A DNA stretch of 64,000 bases from Elysia chlorotica (Eukaryota > Mollusca > Gastropoda > Plakobranchidae): NCBI GenBank assembly GCA_003991915.1, contig RQTK01000308.1, positions 310,224 to 374,223 of the forward strand, given 5' to 3'. The number at the start of each line of letters is the position of its first letter. Within the stretch, counting starts at the first letter, position 1. The position numbers were made by a program, and so were the translations under genes. The notes under the pieces were generated by a model. It did not search any database. It saw nothing but the letters and a program-made list of their open reading frames with translations, and was not told the DNA's origin. This document shows positions 11,829 to 25,340 of the stretch, piece by piece.

Positions 11829-13844
11829 TATCTTCCTGGTGATTAAATAATATTTTGCAAAATGAAAACATTGGGACTATGGGCGTTTCTTCTGAATGGT
11901 TGTTACAACTTCCCCAACATAACAACATAATTGTAAAAATGGAACGATTTGGGAAAATCTTGAACCAAATAATCATGCTTATTATATAAATTTCCGTCAC
12001 TTATGTTACCTTCTGCGATTTCGCAAGACTAATAATTTTAGTGAATTGCGAAACTTTCAGAAATAAATTATCTTCAGGGTGTTTTATATACAACCTGATG
12101 ATGATATTAGTATTACTTATTAGTTAAAAGCATCGTGATTTAGGTATCCTGTGAGAGAAAAAAACCGAAAGTAGATCCATTTTGTCAGGAACTTTGTTAT
12201 GCCTCACTATCGCCTTAAGGAAGCCTCGTTTTATGTTATTATTATTATACCAAACACAAGTGTCCTAGCAACCCACTACATTGTCGTGTATTTGTGGCAC
12301 CACAGTTTCTGCACTAGATCCATAGAAAATTTTTTTAGAAAATGTTAAAAATTCTCAGCTATTTTCCATGTTTCTAACAAATGCCCATTATTAGGCGGGT
12401 TAAGGTGGATTTCAGATAGAATGTAAAGGGTAGGGGTAACATAATTATTCGATACATGGTTCACGCCTAAGGAGTTTTATCTTCCGTATCGTTAGACCTT
12501 TGTAAGAGTTCGCACACAGGTTCTACATCCCTTGATACAGAACTAAGGGCATTTTTTCAGTTTATAAACTATAGTTAGTCGACGATCTGAGGATATAACA
12601 ACATTGAACTTTCTACAACAGCCTTGTGCAGTACTAAGCTACCCTATGAGAAATAAAATCAGATAAGATGTACTTCAATAGAAAACCGCTGTATGTAAAG
12701 ATTCGCAAAACACTTTTGTTGTATTATTATAACGGTGTCTTTAACAACGCGAAGGCGTGTTTGTTTAATTGCATAATTGCTAACTGTTTATTTTATCTAA
12801 ATACATATGTTGGGATTTAATACCCATGGCAAGCCATTATTAATTTAAAGAATTGTTTCCCTTTGTGGTGTCCATCTCCACTATAAAGTAAAACAACAAT
12901 AAAGACGGTAGTTGAACTTCAACTCATCATTTTTCTGAATAGAGGGCATTTACAGGCAATCAATATTATTATCTGAGCCCTAATCTGAGCTTTTTTCTAC
13001 CTCTCTCTATTTCATCTCATGAGGCTATGCAGGCTATCAATGTCAGCGTGCCCTATAAATCAAAATGAGTCAGCCAGTGCCTGGCGTCGTGCTTACGATT
13101 TCTAAGAATATAAAAAAAATAGTCGGTAACTTGATATCCTCCATCGTCCGCATTTAAGAGTAAATCAAGAGCAAAGATAATAAAAAACAAGGATCTGCCT
13201 AATCATGTCGTGGATAAATAAAATTATGTAAAGGAGGGATCCTTTTTAAATGCAAATACGTTTTCATTGCCGGGGAACAGATTGATATAAAACTAAAACT
13301 GTTTAGCCCAGACATGTACGTAACAAGTTCCAGGTCCTACAGACATGCACGTCGACAGCTCGTGAACTGGACAGTTTCCGTCCCGGAAGATTGCAACATC
13401 TGCAGAATTCAACCTTACCCCTTTGATGTAAATATAGATGAGCATTGATTGTGACATGCTGAATTAGAATTATTCTGTCTGTTTTGTTACTGAATCTTGC
13501 AAATTTAGTGTAGATTTCCAATCTAGTTAAATTTTGTTGCGCTGATAACAATAACTACATAGATGCTTTTCTGTAAAACTAAAGGACATGGGCGACATAA
13601 TAATCTCTTTTCTGGTAAGTATATCAGTATTATGAAAGAAGCGGGCATAAAAATCTTAGTGTGCTCACAGAGATGTTATGGGGTAGCATGTAAATTTCTC
13701 AGACAAGAATCATCGGATCCGTCAACAAGAAAAATTCGTCGCTGATTGTAGAGTTCAAAAGATCAACGTATGAAACAAACAAGGCTCATTACAAGATCGT
13801 CCAATGCTCTTGTCTCACTAAAAAGAATCCAGCATCTCGACTAC

Positions 13845-14095
13845 GGTGGGCGCGGTGGTCCTGGAACAGCACACCGGCTTCCGAAGCAAAAGGTCCATGG
13901 TTCGAGACCTGGCAATTTCACTCCCTACTTGTTTGGTCGTTGTGAGTTTCATGTGACCGGTTGAGATAGGAGTCACGGTATCCCCGACCTGTCACGTGTG
14001 TGGCAGCACATAAAAGTTATCAGACGGCAGTCTTGGGGTCCGTCGACAGTATAGTCTATATAGTGCTGATGTCGCACCTTAAACCAACTCAACCA
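13845..14095 (+). mobile_element. SINE-like retroposon copy
   Basis: The head starts ggtgggcgcggtggtcctgg and contains a B-box-like GGTTCGAGACC near 13898. The body carries ggtatccccgacctgtcac, gtgtgtggcagcac and cagacggcagtcttgggg, and the tail ends gcaccttaaaccaactcaac. It is the most complete copy in the window and is useful as a reference for the other copies. Confidence 0.65.
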
Positions 14096-14182
14096 CAAGT
14101 ACATCTCGACTAGTAGTGCACTGGATAGACGAGCACGGATCCCGAGGTTCAAATCTCAGAAGGTGCCCTGTCTTATAAGATG

Positions 14183-14203
14183 CTCTCTCTGTCTCTATCT
14201 CTC

Positions 14204-14256
<53 letters not shown>

Positions 14257-14336
14257 TCTGTTTCTCTCTTTCTTTCTCTTTCGCTCTCTTTCTCTCTTTC
14301 TTTCTCTTTCGCTCTCTTTCTATCTCTGACTGACCA
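14183..14336 (+). repeat. Imperfect (TC)n microsatellite
   Basis: TC run with TTTC interruptions. A short block (tctttctttctctttcgctc) occurs twice at 14266-14315. Confidence 0.9.
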
Positions 14337-16234
14337 TCTCTCTGTTCTATCTATCTATGTGTTTATGTATCTATCTCTTTAAATACACCTCTCTTATCTC
14401 TCCTTTTCACTAAATCTATCTTGATTTCTCTCACTCTCCTCTTTCTTTTTTCAGTCTTTTGATTTCTATGTCTACTTTTCTCTCTTTCCTATTTTTGAAG
14501 TATTATGTCTATCTTTTCTTTCTTTAACCTATCCTTTGCAATCATGAATCTCTACCTTTATCTCTGTTCAGAGAGCAATATGGGTTTTTTCCACATGGTC
14601 TCTTTGCATTTATTATTTTCTATTCATCTCTATCGCTACCTCTATGTTTGTCTCTTACTGCCTCTATATATCTCTCTCTTTTCTCTCTCTATCTCTTTGC
14701 GTTTCTGGCTTTTTATTTCTGTCCTCCGTACTCTCAATTTTCTCTTTAACGTATTAACTCTTTATGCACATTTTTCTCTCGTTCTGTCTTTTTCCTTCCT
14801 ATCTCTCTTCTTTAGTACATTCTTTTTCTGTTATTTTCTCTTCGCGTGTCAAACTCATCCAACCTTATTTATTCATTCTGTCTTTATCTTTCCAAACTGT
14901 CCAAGCAAAAGTATTCTTCCACGCACCATTACACAGATAACAATGGAAATAAACTTTAATGTTGTATGGAAATAAGCTTTATCTGTTGACCTCGGGGATG
15001 GGCACGTAATCACCCGCACACTGTGAAGGTCTTGGTACTCAACATTCTGGCTCACCAGCTAATTACAGGTCCGCGCTATAGCCCAGTTTTAACGACACGA
15101 TAAAGATAAACGACTGTGCACTCACACTGAACAAGACCATTGAAAAGACTAAGATAAAACCTGGACGACTCTAGATCAAAATAATTAATGTTAATTAGCC
15201 TGAGTTATCGCTTTCTACTCCTGCATCCTTTTGCGGAGTTCTTTATTTTAAATTTGTTGCTCCTTTACTATTATTTTTTTCCTTAGATTAAATTCAAAAA
15301 TACTTCAAGGTTTTCAAATATTTATAGGTCTCTCTAGCCCTTAAAACTGTAAGCTTACTTCTATGGTTAGACATTAAAATTCTTTGCTTGTATAAAACCC
15401 CACAACAGTTAACATGGACTTTCCCATTGTGGACGATCGCTCTACCATTTGCGCGAGTTGGCTCCATACAAGGTAACTCTATAGCCTAGCTTTTTATTTT
15501 TCTCATTCTTTATCAGGGATAGTTTGCTCTAATGGCTTACAAGAAGTCGATGAGCAAAGTAAATAATTAAAAGTTTGCATAAATCAGGGTAAGGAGATTA
15601 AAATTGATTGATTATCCGTTTTTAAAGCAAATTTCATTATTATGGAAAGCACATAATACAATGGTACCACCAGCCATAACAACAACGTTCATTAAGAGTT
15701 CTAACTGCGACGCAAGAGTTATGTGATTTTGCTGACTTGTCAGCCTGATGCAAAGTTTCTATAATTTATTCTAGAGAGCCAGTTTTAGTTTGCGCCTTTA
15801 TGATCTAGTTCCTTCTGTCTGCGTCATATGTTGCTAAATACAGTTAACGAAAGGGGAAAGTTGTAATTAAATGGAGGTATGATGCTATTGAATTGTGATG
15901 TCTGTTCATCAGCGCCCAGTCGTGTTTTTAGACAACTCATTTAATTTTTGAAAGCCTTTATTTTGCTGTTTAAATTAGGTAGCAACTTTTTTTATTAAAT
16001 CTGAAGCTAAATATATCAGCCCTAAGTCTAAAAGACCCCCTAGTTTTCTTTACTCTTTCATTTTGTTTATCCCCTCTTTTTTTCGCATCTCCTTCAAATC
16101 CTTTTTATTCTTTTTTTTTCTCTCTCTCCATGTCTATCTCTCCCTCTGTACCACTCTACTATGTTTTCTTTACATTTGCATATTTCTCATGTTATATAAT
16201 TTCCACAGCGTCAACTGTACTTTTCATCACATTA

Positions 16235-16285
16235 TATAATCCATATCAATTTTCATAATAATTATGTAAATTGATATGGGTTATA
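16235..16285. repeat. 51 bp near-perfect palindrome
   Basis: Left arm tataatccatatcaattt and right arm aaattgatatgggttata pair over 18 positions (one G:T-type difference). The inside cataat-a-attatg pairs too, giving 25 bp arms with a one-base centre and one internal mismatch. It could extrude as a cruciform or fold as an RNA hairpin. It is AT-rich. Confidence 0.85.
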
Positions 16286-17731
16286 CAATTATTGTATTTC
16301 CTTATGTCTGTGTCCCTGTGGAAGCATAATCTAATGAATGTTTGAAGACAAAAGAAAATTACATCGAACGATTGAGTTTGGACGAAGATGTATCTTTTTC
16401 CTATGGGTTATTGAGTGCCAATGTAAGTTTCAGGATGGCCGCCATCTTGGTCGGTTATCGCTCTGAACTGACTATTGTGAGGTCCGCGGTTCTCATAATG
16501 GCTGATTATCCCGTCACCATACATTACTTGGAAACCTAGGAAATAAAAACAAACTAACCAAAGATTAAAAAAAAAATTGATGTTTGAGTCAGTCTCGTCA
16601 AAACAAACTCAGTCAATCTTCAGTGTGTTCTGTTACAGTATTCACACCAATCTTGTAAAGGTCTAGACGTATCCTATTGATATCTGTAGGAAATCATTGC
16701 GAAGAGATGTGTACAAACTATTATAATGTGTCACTATTTTAACGAGCATTTGGTGATGATATGGCTCATACGTAATTTATTTTGCTATTTTCACGACGTT
16801 AAATTAAAAAATGGTGTTTGGCGGTACAAGTGATCAACAACAAGAAAATGCAGATGTTATGTAACAGTATACAATTATTTGGGAGGTTTTTATCACTTCG
16901 TATATGCTATTGGACATACTGACTAACAAACAGACTAAGAAACAAACAGACAGACAGCAAGTTATCCTTAGCCAGAGGTTAAAACCACTCAGATGTATTA
17001 TCAAACAGCCAAGACAAACGGGCCGACTTAACCCAGGCTCCATCCATGCGGAGTGTGTAGACCAGGGTGGCATGACTGGGGTCGATATCTGGGATCGTAG
17101 ACACTGGACAGACAGGCTGGCACAATGGGAGACAAACAATTCATCTCGTGGAATATTAAGTGATAAATAACACCAGTGCATGGTTCTGTGGTTATTATTT
17201 TACAATAATTTACAACAAAAGAGAATGTGTCCCGGGGCGATAACTACAATCGATAGACCCGTAGTAAGAACCAGTAAAAATGAGTACAGAAATTAATATG
17301 ATGAAGCGTACACTTTCAAAGAGATTTGTTTTGAGAAATCGATGGGGAAGAAACTGTTATCAGCACTGGCGATAGAGAAATTGATTTTAAAAAAAAATTT
17401 GCATAACCAAAAGATATTGAAAAAAGGAAATTGACTAGACCTATCGATTACAAAAACGGAGAAGGACGAATCTATGTAGAACTAAGTGCGAAGATTAATA
17501 TTCGATCGCATAGTCATTACTTTAGACATTCTGCACTGTCAAGTTGCTGGAAGACAGGGTACTGTACTCGTGATAAGAACTCTAAATGGACGTTTGTCTA
17601 GATAAGACAGGATGAAATAGATAAGATTGAACTTTATTTGTCCTGTTTATGGTTCATATATGCAGAAAAACAAAACAGTATAAACAGCTATAACATAAGT
17701 AATTGCAAATATAAATACTCATAACAACATC

Positions 17732-17803
<72 letters not shown>
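17732..17803 (+). repeat. (AAT)n microsatellite
   Basis: About 24 uninterrupted AAT units. Confidence 0.95.
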
Positions 17804-17805
<2 letters not shown>

Positions 17806-18354
17806 AAATTCTAATAATAAAGCTGTCGGAATGTAGCAGAATTAAATCGCTGCTGTTAGAACACTTGATGAGACACTGAATGAGACAGGCTGAAGACACT
17901 AGCTCATTAAGACCTTACAGTTGTTGTTTTCTGTGTGTTCTTTGGTGACGAAAATAATCTTTCAACTTAAAGATGCGTCAACACCGAATTGCCTTTCTTT
18001 TCAAATAGAACATCAGGGTTTAGTTTATAATTATTATTATTAACAACCAATAAGTTCGCGTACCATAACTGATTGAACGCTTTGAAACGCGAAAGTCCTA
18101 TTCGTAAGCCTGAGCTGTGCTAAGGGGTGAGTGAGGGTTGTTTTACAATTTGTATTACATAATGGGACAGTCATCTTAGGTCTGGCTTTGTCAGGCTAGT
18201 TTTAGAATGGGTTTGAATCATTTATTTATCTTTATTACCTGGGTCAGGTTTCAGTCGTCATCTTGATAATCTTGACTGACAAAGTGGGTTTACCTAATGC
18301 CGTTACGGGAGAGTATTTTCTTAATAAAAAGTGGTTCTTTGTTAAGTTGCTAAG

Positions 18355-18420
18355 ACTTGAGATTGAAACTTAAGTCTCCTATTCACCTCTCCAAAGCTTT
18401 AACTGACTAAGCTTGGGACG
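18355..18420 (-). repeat. tRNA-like SINE head
   Basis: Minus strand: an A-box-like CTTAGTCAGTTAAAGC is followed about 30 bases later by a B-box-like AAGTTTCAATCTC. The spacing fits an internal polymerase III promoter of tRNA origin. The downstream body is not recognisable. Confidence 0.4.
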
Positions 18421-18640
18421 CTCTCCATTACCGATAATTGTGATATTTTAGGAGCATTAATAGCTAATTATACAAAATATATAGAGAATGTAACACTGTC
18501 ACCTGGAAACAAATTATGTGAGGACTCTACTAACATGTATGCACAACCGGAATCTCCGGGCATACTTCACGGCTCTTCTCTCTGTCCTCATCTCAATAAC
18601 GTTCTGGTGAATTTTCTTGATTTGGATTATTTGTTCTAAC

Positions 18641-19496
18641 TTTAAAAGTCAGAACACAGGATGGCTTTTTCCCCAAATCCGAGGATTAGCATCTGATACT
18701 ATAACGTATTATTGGCACACACAGAAACAGCGGAGAACCCAAGACTTGTCTCTGTGAGTTCCACGTTCACACTTAGATAGATGGCAATTTTCTCAAACTA
18801 CAAACGTGATTGCCTTTTTTTCTCTCCATGATATTCCGTTTTCTCTTTGCATTAAAAGTGTTGAAAAAAGGCGTGTTGATTAAAATTAATGGTTCAGATA
18901 AACGGGCTCGCCGATGGTTCTGTCACTTTATGTTTTGGATTGATGAGACGGAGGCGTGCTATTCAAATTCTGGTGCTGTATTAAACTATACTTGGAGGAC
19001 CTAGGAGGTAACAGCTCTAATCAAATAATACATACAACTGTCCGTTTTAAGGAATAGTTAACACGTGGTAAAGAGGTTGATGGAATAGTGCTCATGCCGT
19101 AGTAACTGCAGTACAATCATGACAGTATAGAAGAATCAGTTGATCTTAGGTGAGAATATTTTCCAATTTTTTAGCCTGTTTTCTGCATCTAAAAAAGGAA
19201 CACTATTCTCCGTGTCATGGTGAGTCAGTGGGCGGGGTTCAATTTCCAGATTAGTCCAGGTCAAGTCAAAGCCAATATTCTGCTTTTTCTTCTCATTAAT
19301 CCAGGCTTTCTCCACGACATTGTGCAGTGAGCTGTGGGCTGTGCGGAAAGAGTGTGGTAGATAACTCCATGGGGAGGGGTGGAAGGGTGGACTGTTGAGG
19401 GCAGAGTGGAGAGAAGAAAAGGGGGAGAAGTGGGGAGGGGTGGTGGCCCTTGTACCAGGCGAGTGATTTGCCGCCGATATTGAACTGTGATACGAG
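18641..19496. repeat. ~850 bp dispersed repeat, copy 2
   Basis: This is the second copy of the segment at 10891-11736, beginning tttaaaagtcagaacacagg and ending gaactgtgatacgag. The differences are scattered substitutions and a few short indels. It lacks the ~92 bp direct repeats that flank copy 1, so the ~850 bp unit itself, not the flanks, is the shared element. Confidence 0.85.
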
Positions 19497-22400
19497 AGCT
19501 AGCAGACGATCTGCTCACGCCCAGCTCCCTCTTTAGTCAGATTGGACTTGGTGTGATTCTCGGCTTCAGTACTTAGGCTCTCAGTCTCTTTACTTGTGGA
19601 TACCCGATATGTTATGCTGCACATGGATTTCTTTTTTACCCTTATTCTATGCATCGTATTCGCAGTATTGTCATAAATAGTGATCACATAATGTGGTTCT
19701 AGGTATCCCTCCTATTTATCGTTATGCTTATTTCGGTTACATTGCAATTGTAAATCTCATTACTCATTACATAATATGATTCGAGCTTTGAGGCAAAAAT
19801 AATCTCACGTTGGTTTCTTTCTTGTGTTTAATACCAATACCTCATAACGGAGTTAAATTTCCCCTCCGAATTCTGCGAGCCGCTTTGTGCTGAAAATTTG
19901 CATCGTTTTATATTTAAATAATCAAAACACAATGACTAGTTCTTCATTATACTTTTTTGTATCTTTCCCCACAGTGTTGTTTGACTTAAAACATAAAACC
20001 TCTTTAAGGTTTTTATAGCTTTCATTCGGCAAAGTGGCAAATTCCGCTACGAGTTTTTTTGTAAATAATGTTTACTCAACGAGGTTCCAAATATTTACAA
20101 TGCTAAGACCTCCATACAGCTCCTAGATTTGCACTAAACTAATAATTTTCAAATAGTGCTATATTTTGTTATCGATTCAGACTGCATTGTGTTTCTATTT
20201 GCTTATGAATCTTTTTAATATTAACAAGTAGCATAAGAAATATTAAACCTGTATCAATATCGATTTTGTATCTACATAAGAACCAAAGAAAAAAACGACG
20301 ACCGTGCAAAAATTAGTCTTCGTAATGATACAAATTCTAACGTATTATATTTGCCTCTCCATTGGTTCAGAATGGAAGGTATTTATTAGACACGTATAGT
20401 TTTAATCTGTAACCATTCAGTAACCTTTAACAGAATTTTTTTCATAGTGTTCCCATTTATTGCTGTGAATGCCGATGCCTGTGCACTTCAATTGCATTTT
20501 TAAAAAAACCTAAATAAAATGCAGACTTAAGAGCTTTTCCTTAGTAAGTTAAAAATGATATGGATATGCATCGAGATTATTGTGAAATAGTTGTGCATCC
20601 CGTAGGGTCTAGGTCATCATTTTGTTTAGTTTGTAAAAAATGTCAAAAGAGTATTACTCAAATGTCATAAACCCTTGAGCAATTTTTTTGTTGAATGAAT
20701 TATCAAACCGCAATAAACACCGTAGACTGTAGAGTTAAGGGTTGCTAATCCTAATTTTTTAGAACCTGAATTTCTATGTTGAGAAACTTTAGTCTGAAAT
20801 GTGTGTAGAATATAATACTCTAAGTCGCTGTGATTACATAGCAGTGCATAATTATGTCAAATGGCTATCGTCTTCAATTGTTCACAGTCGATCGATGCAT
20901 ATGAAAAATTACGAGGATAATCCTTGATTTTTTTTTTAAGTTAAAGCTATTATTTTCTTAGAGTATCGCTACAAAAAATCATGAAACTTTATCAGTCGTA
21001 TGTGCATTAATTATCTCTTCTTAAAACGCTAAGGAGTTTAATACTGCGATAACCATATTTATATAAGATAAAAGCCATTTGAGGAGAAACAGTCTATCTC
21101 TAGGATTAACTGAAATTTAATCTTTTCTTTTTAGTTAATTGATTCAGAAAAGCCACATTTTTGGTCTGAGAGTATAGAAAATAAGATGTATCACTGAAAT
21201 CGAAACTAGCGGGAGAGTTACATTGTTTATTGAAGCATACCACTTTCAACGTTCCAGAGTTTAACGCTACCGTAACCATAATTATTTCCCTTGAGATCCC
21301 CTGCTACGGCGGACTAGGTATATGTTTCTAACCAACTGACTAACTTTGTTTCTGAAACCTAACGAGCGTTTGCTCTAGACCCATCTCAAGGAATGGCTGA
21401 AACTGATTCTGTAACACTCGATGTCGGTGAATTCAAAGTAAATTCAATTACCTCTATCGATTTATTTTGCCAGCCCCTTTCCTCCCTGGAGATTACCCTC
21501 TAAACTTGATGGCTCTTCTGCCTCATTGGACTTAATCTGAATCCTGCAGGCCACATCCCAGACGGACTTGGAACAAAATTTGTTTTCCTTAGGATGTCCC
21601 CAATGCCGATGTGACAAGATGCTGTTAACTCCCTGGAAACACATCTGTTTGCTTTCTCACGAGCAAATAATATCTTCTGCAGTGTTTTGAATCCACATAT
21701 ATTTTTAGAAAAATGAAACAATGCTATGTTTTTGGAATTTATCATACCCATCTACATTATCTTTAAAAGTTCCGTTGTATTTTCACTTTAATGGAATAGA
21801 AAGAAAACTGATTTAGCATGCACATCTCGTTGGTCGTTTACAAAATACATGATTTCATAAATCCGAAAAACTTTTGAAGATTACTGAATGACACAATGTA
21901 GGTGTTGTCGTGGTCTTTGATCTCATAGCATGTAAACTTAAACATGCCTGCTATTTTACCATTTCGAGAAAATGTGCACCGGTTCCACATTGCTGTGTTA
22001 AGGATATTAAAATATAGAGAGAATAAAGTCGTTTTTACACTAATTGCAAATGTAGACATCATAAGAAATTCATTGCAGTGAAAACAATTCGGAAGTATCA
22101 ATAATATAAATTACTTCTTTAGCCCATCCCTTTCTCTCTATTTCTCTTACTTTTTTTCTCCGTGTATGCGTGTGTTTCTCTCTAATAACCTGCCCCGTTA
22201 CAGTACTCTTCGGCCTCGCGCACAAACTTCTCAAAACAGTTTAAGATCAACTACATTCCTGGTCAGTCTAACGACAGGCCAATAGTATTTCAAACCCAGA
22301 TGCTGTCTATCCGAGTTTGATGACATGAACATTCTAGGTCGTAGAGAGGTGTTGGGCTCGATATTGACTTGTCGCTTGTACCGGAACCCTACCCCAGTGT

Positions 22401-23418
22401 ACTGCCTTGTGAGTTTTTTCACGATGACGTCCAAGTGTGCCGACAATATTGACCCGGTGTAGACCATGTTGGTGGTCGGTCTAACAGCCAGTGATATTTC
22501 TTAGTGTTTGCTTTCGCGGTGTCGGCGGAAATTCCTACAATCTATGAACAATTGATTACATTCCTGTGGATGCTTTAGACCAGGCGCTAGCTCTTTGTTG
22601 CAGCTAACATGACTGGATCCATTCACTCAAGTGGAACTGCTACAATGAGCTAAAACTGCTTCTCATATAGTGGATTATATTTATGGATTATTCATAAAAC
22701 AGGCTGAGTTTATCACAATTTCAATGGAACCGTAAATAAATCTGAAGCTTCCAAAAAGTATACCATATCATTGACAAAAAAAATCAAGAGCGGCATGAAA
22801 CACAGCAGCATCTCTCCAACAGCAAGAGCACCTGCATTTTAAATTTGGTTCCTAGTGTCCTTAACTAGTGTCATAGCAAGCAATATACTGGTAACTACTA
22901 AATCTATATACTATTATATGCAGTAAAAGACAACAAAAAATACTACCACCCGCACAGCCAATTAAACCAACCTTTGTAGTAATGTGTGATTATAAACAGT
23001 AAACCAACCATCGTCATTTTCTAAAGAAGCAGTAGGATATCATAACAAACTACAGTCACAAACAACTGCAGCCGTCTTTTACTTCGAAAATAATAGTAAA
23101 ACACCAATTTTAGCAAAATGCCCCGTGAATCATAACGTAATAAGATACGCCAACAGCATGAAAAGAAACCGACAGGTCTACACTCACCGCCCACTACAAG
23201 AGTGGTAAAACGACACCAGAAGCAACTAAAACAAAAGCAGTTATAACCAATTGACAGCCCTACCAACATCTACCACAAATGTAACGGTAGCACGGCAACA
23301 GCACTATAGCCAAACAACGGGAGTGCGATATTATAAGAACCCCTGCCACAGTGAGTACCACTGCAATATTCTACTACAACAATTATAGTAGGATATCCAA
23401 AACCACAACAACAGCAAC
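19497..23418. other. Non-coding region upstream of putative first exon
   Basis: AT-rich DNA with no recognised gene. A minus-strand frame of 78 codons (22231-22467) has a mixed amino-acid composition but no recognised domain or convincing splice sites. The 500 bases before the ATG at 23419 are rich in CA/AAC on the plus strand and might be 5' UTR. I cannot identify a TATA box or initiator with confidence. Confidence 0.5.
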
Positions 23419-23543
23419 ATGCTTGCCAATGCCACTTCGCGCCTGACCTGTATCAGCTCGTTTGACGAGGACAGCGATGGGGATTCCCCGGAACCTTCGC
23501 CTGACGACTGTGACTCTCCGTGCGGCTCGCTCCGGTCCAATGG
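23419..23543 (+). CDS. Putative first coding exon of an unrecognised gene
   Basis: A 125-base segment reads ATG to a GTGAGC donor at 23544. It encodes 41 complete residues plus two bases (GG) of the next codon. The peptide begins MLANATSRLTC and continues into an acidic Ser/Pro/Asp stretch with SFDEDSDGDSPEPS, then DDCDSPCGS; two SP pairs look like proline-directed phosphorylation contexts. The ATG has A at -3, a good context. The frame is closed upstream by TAG at 23389, and no pyrimidine-rich acceptor precedes it, so I read it as an initiating exon rather than an internal one. Codons are far more GC-rich than the surrounding AT-rich DNA. The phase-2 end fits the phase-2 start of the exon at 57243. 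Acidic Ser/Pro-rich starts are common in transcriptional and signalling regulators, but no domain is visible and I do not name the family. The 5' UTR and promoter cannot be placed. Confidence 0.5.
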
Positions 23544-24519
23544 GTGAGCGTACTCTGGTCGTTACAGTAAAGTGGAAGTGTTGAACAAGGGATAAATTAA
23601 TATATATGATTAGTATAGAGAAAACCAATAAAGGGAAGGGCAGATAAAGACAGAGAAATAGAAAGAATGAGAGCGAGAGAGCGAGAGAGAGCGAGAGATA
23701 TAGATAAAAGACAAAGACAGAGACAGAGATTCATATAGACAAATGGGAACACAGAAAAAGAAAGAGAAAGACACAACGACAAAGACACTAAGAGGCACGT
23801 GAAGGTACATGGGACGAACATTATCTAGGCAGACATTACATAGTATAACCACTAAGTTATAATGTACTACGATTTATATTTGTAATGTGGTGATGCTTTT
23901 TTTGTTTCGCTTAACTCCATTTCTTCCATATCCACATTTCTAATCTCTCAACCTTTAGGAGCTTCATTGCACAGGACAAGTGGACCTACGGACTAACCCC
24001 TCTCCTACAATACCTCTACTTACCCTCTTTTAACTTCTTACTAAACATGAAAAAGGGCAACGCCCGCAACAAATCAGCACATACCTGAACTCTCTCATAC
24101 CTACACTTTACACACATGCACAAACGTTGAATGAATTTAATAAGTGGTCGTATAAAATGTTGAACAACAACAGCTACCGAATTCTTAATCAATTTCAAGC
24201 TTTTTAGGAAATAATTATGAAATCGTAATATCATGATAACTTTCGACGTTCGAGAAGGCTTTTACCCGACAAATGTTTTATCCATATCCCATTTCATGTT
24301 AGGCACTTTATTTGTTGGTTTTTATTGGGGTTTTTGTTGTTGTTGTTGTTTTTGTACACCTACAATGGTTTGGTGGCAATATTAAACCTAACTGATCTAC
24401 ACAATACTCATCAGCGCTTCGTGTCGAGGTGGGTGCCGCCTAATGTTTTTAGACGTTGGTTTGCGATAAAGCCAGATTTCTGACAGTGGACGGTAGAAAA
24501 CCAGTAGAAAACCAACGTA

Positions 24520-24556
24520 CCCATCCAGGCGACGACCCACTGAGCTAACTAGCGTC
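24520..24556 (-). repeat. tRNA-like A-box segment
   Basis: Minus strand GTTAGCTCAGTGGGTCGTCG is a close tRNA 5' half with A-box. A B-box is not clear, so this is a partial or decayed SINE head. Confidence 0.35.
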
Positions 24557-24788
24557 CAGCTCTAAGACTTTGTAAACCCCCGTACCATTATCAGGAGGAC
24601 TTTCTTCCGCCATGCCCATCCGGCACTGTCCCCTTCGCTATCCTTGATACATGTCCCTATCCATGTCAACCGTGATGGCTTCCTGGCCCCTGCAGCGCAC
24701 ATTTACCTCCCCTGGTGTGAACTCATTTAAAGAAAGTTTTAAGCCACACGTTGAATCAAGTCACTGATTTGCTAATCAAGTTTTTTTT

Positions 24789-25340
24789 ATACGGATCACG
24801 CATTTTAAATCCCGTTCTTATTGGATATTAGGCCACCAGTTTTTTAATCTTCATATTACACTATACGGATCAAAGGCTTTTAAATTATATTTCCTTTTCC
24901 ATGGCGAGTCACGCAATAGTTAACAACGTTATGATTCAATACATTAAATACCCTAATTAATCACGTTGGAGTCGATACAGGCCAAACTTTGATAATAAAT
25001 ATGTTACGATACGAGCCAAATTAATAGTGATAATTTCCATTCTTATTTGATATTGGCGACAAATTGATAAATCGCCATATCATTCGATATGAACCACACA
25101 CTTAAATCACGCTATCATCCTCAGATTTTTTACCAGCCACATTACTCAAGTTTTGAATTTGATAAAATTATGGCACATAAAAATCAACGAGGATAAAATT
25201 CAATATGGGCTTCTCACGCTATAATTCTATAGAGATAGACATTATAAATCTGTACTGTTTTTAATACGGGCCACACAATAAATAATTACGTTCCATTCGA
25301 TACAGGCCGCTTGTTAATTAACCCTGCTACAATTATATGT
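24789..25340 (+). repeat. Degenerate ~37 bp tandem array
   Basis: A motif close to gatacgggccacac, followed by a taaatnacg part and ending with attc, recurs. Unit anchors lie near 24789, 24826, 24864, 24901, 24938, 24975, 25009, 25050, 25087, 25123, 25162, 25203, 25241, 25264 and 25300. Spacings are mostly 34-41 bases, with one shortened unit. Units are strongly diverged, so this is an old minisatellite-like array, easily missed. Confidence 0.7.

Noticed and set aside
16970..17165. Possible exon in a GC-richer stretch
   Set aside because: Both strands are open for part of it, but no consistent splice boundaries or known domain were found.
17654..17899. 81-codon minus-strand frame with poly-Ile
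   Set aside because: Driven by (AAT)n; flanks show no coding features.
22231..22467. 78-codon minus-strand frame as a gene
   Set aside because: Mixed composition but no recognised domain, weak context and no supporting splice sites; kept only as a note.
24789..25340. CRISPR array interpretation of the 37 bp periodic region
   Set aside because: Repeats are diverged, there are no constant-repeat/unique-spacer alternations, and the DNA is eukaryotic.
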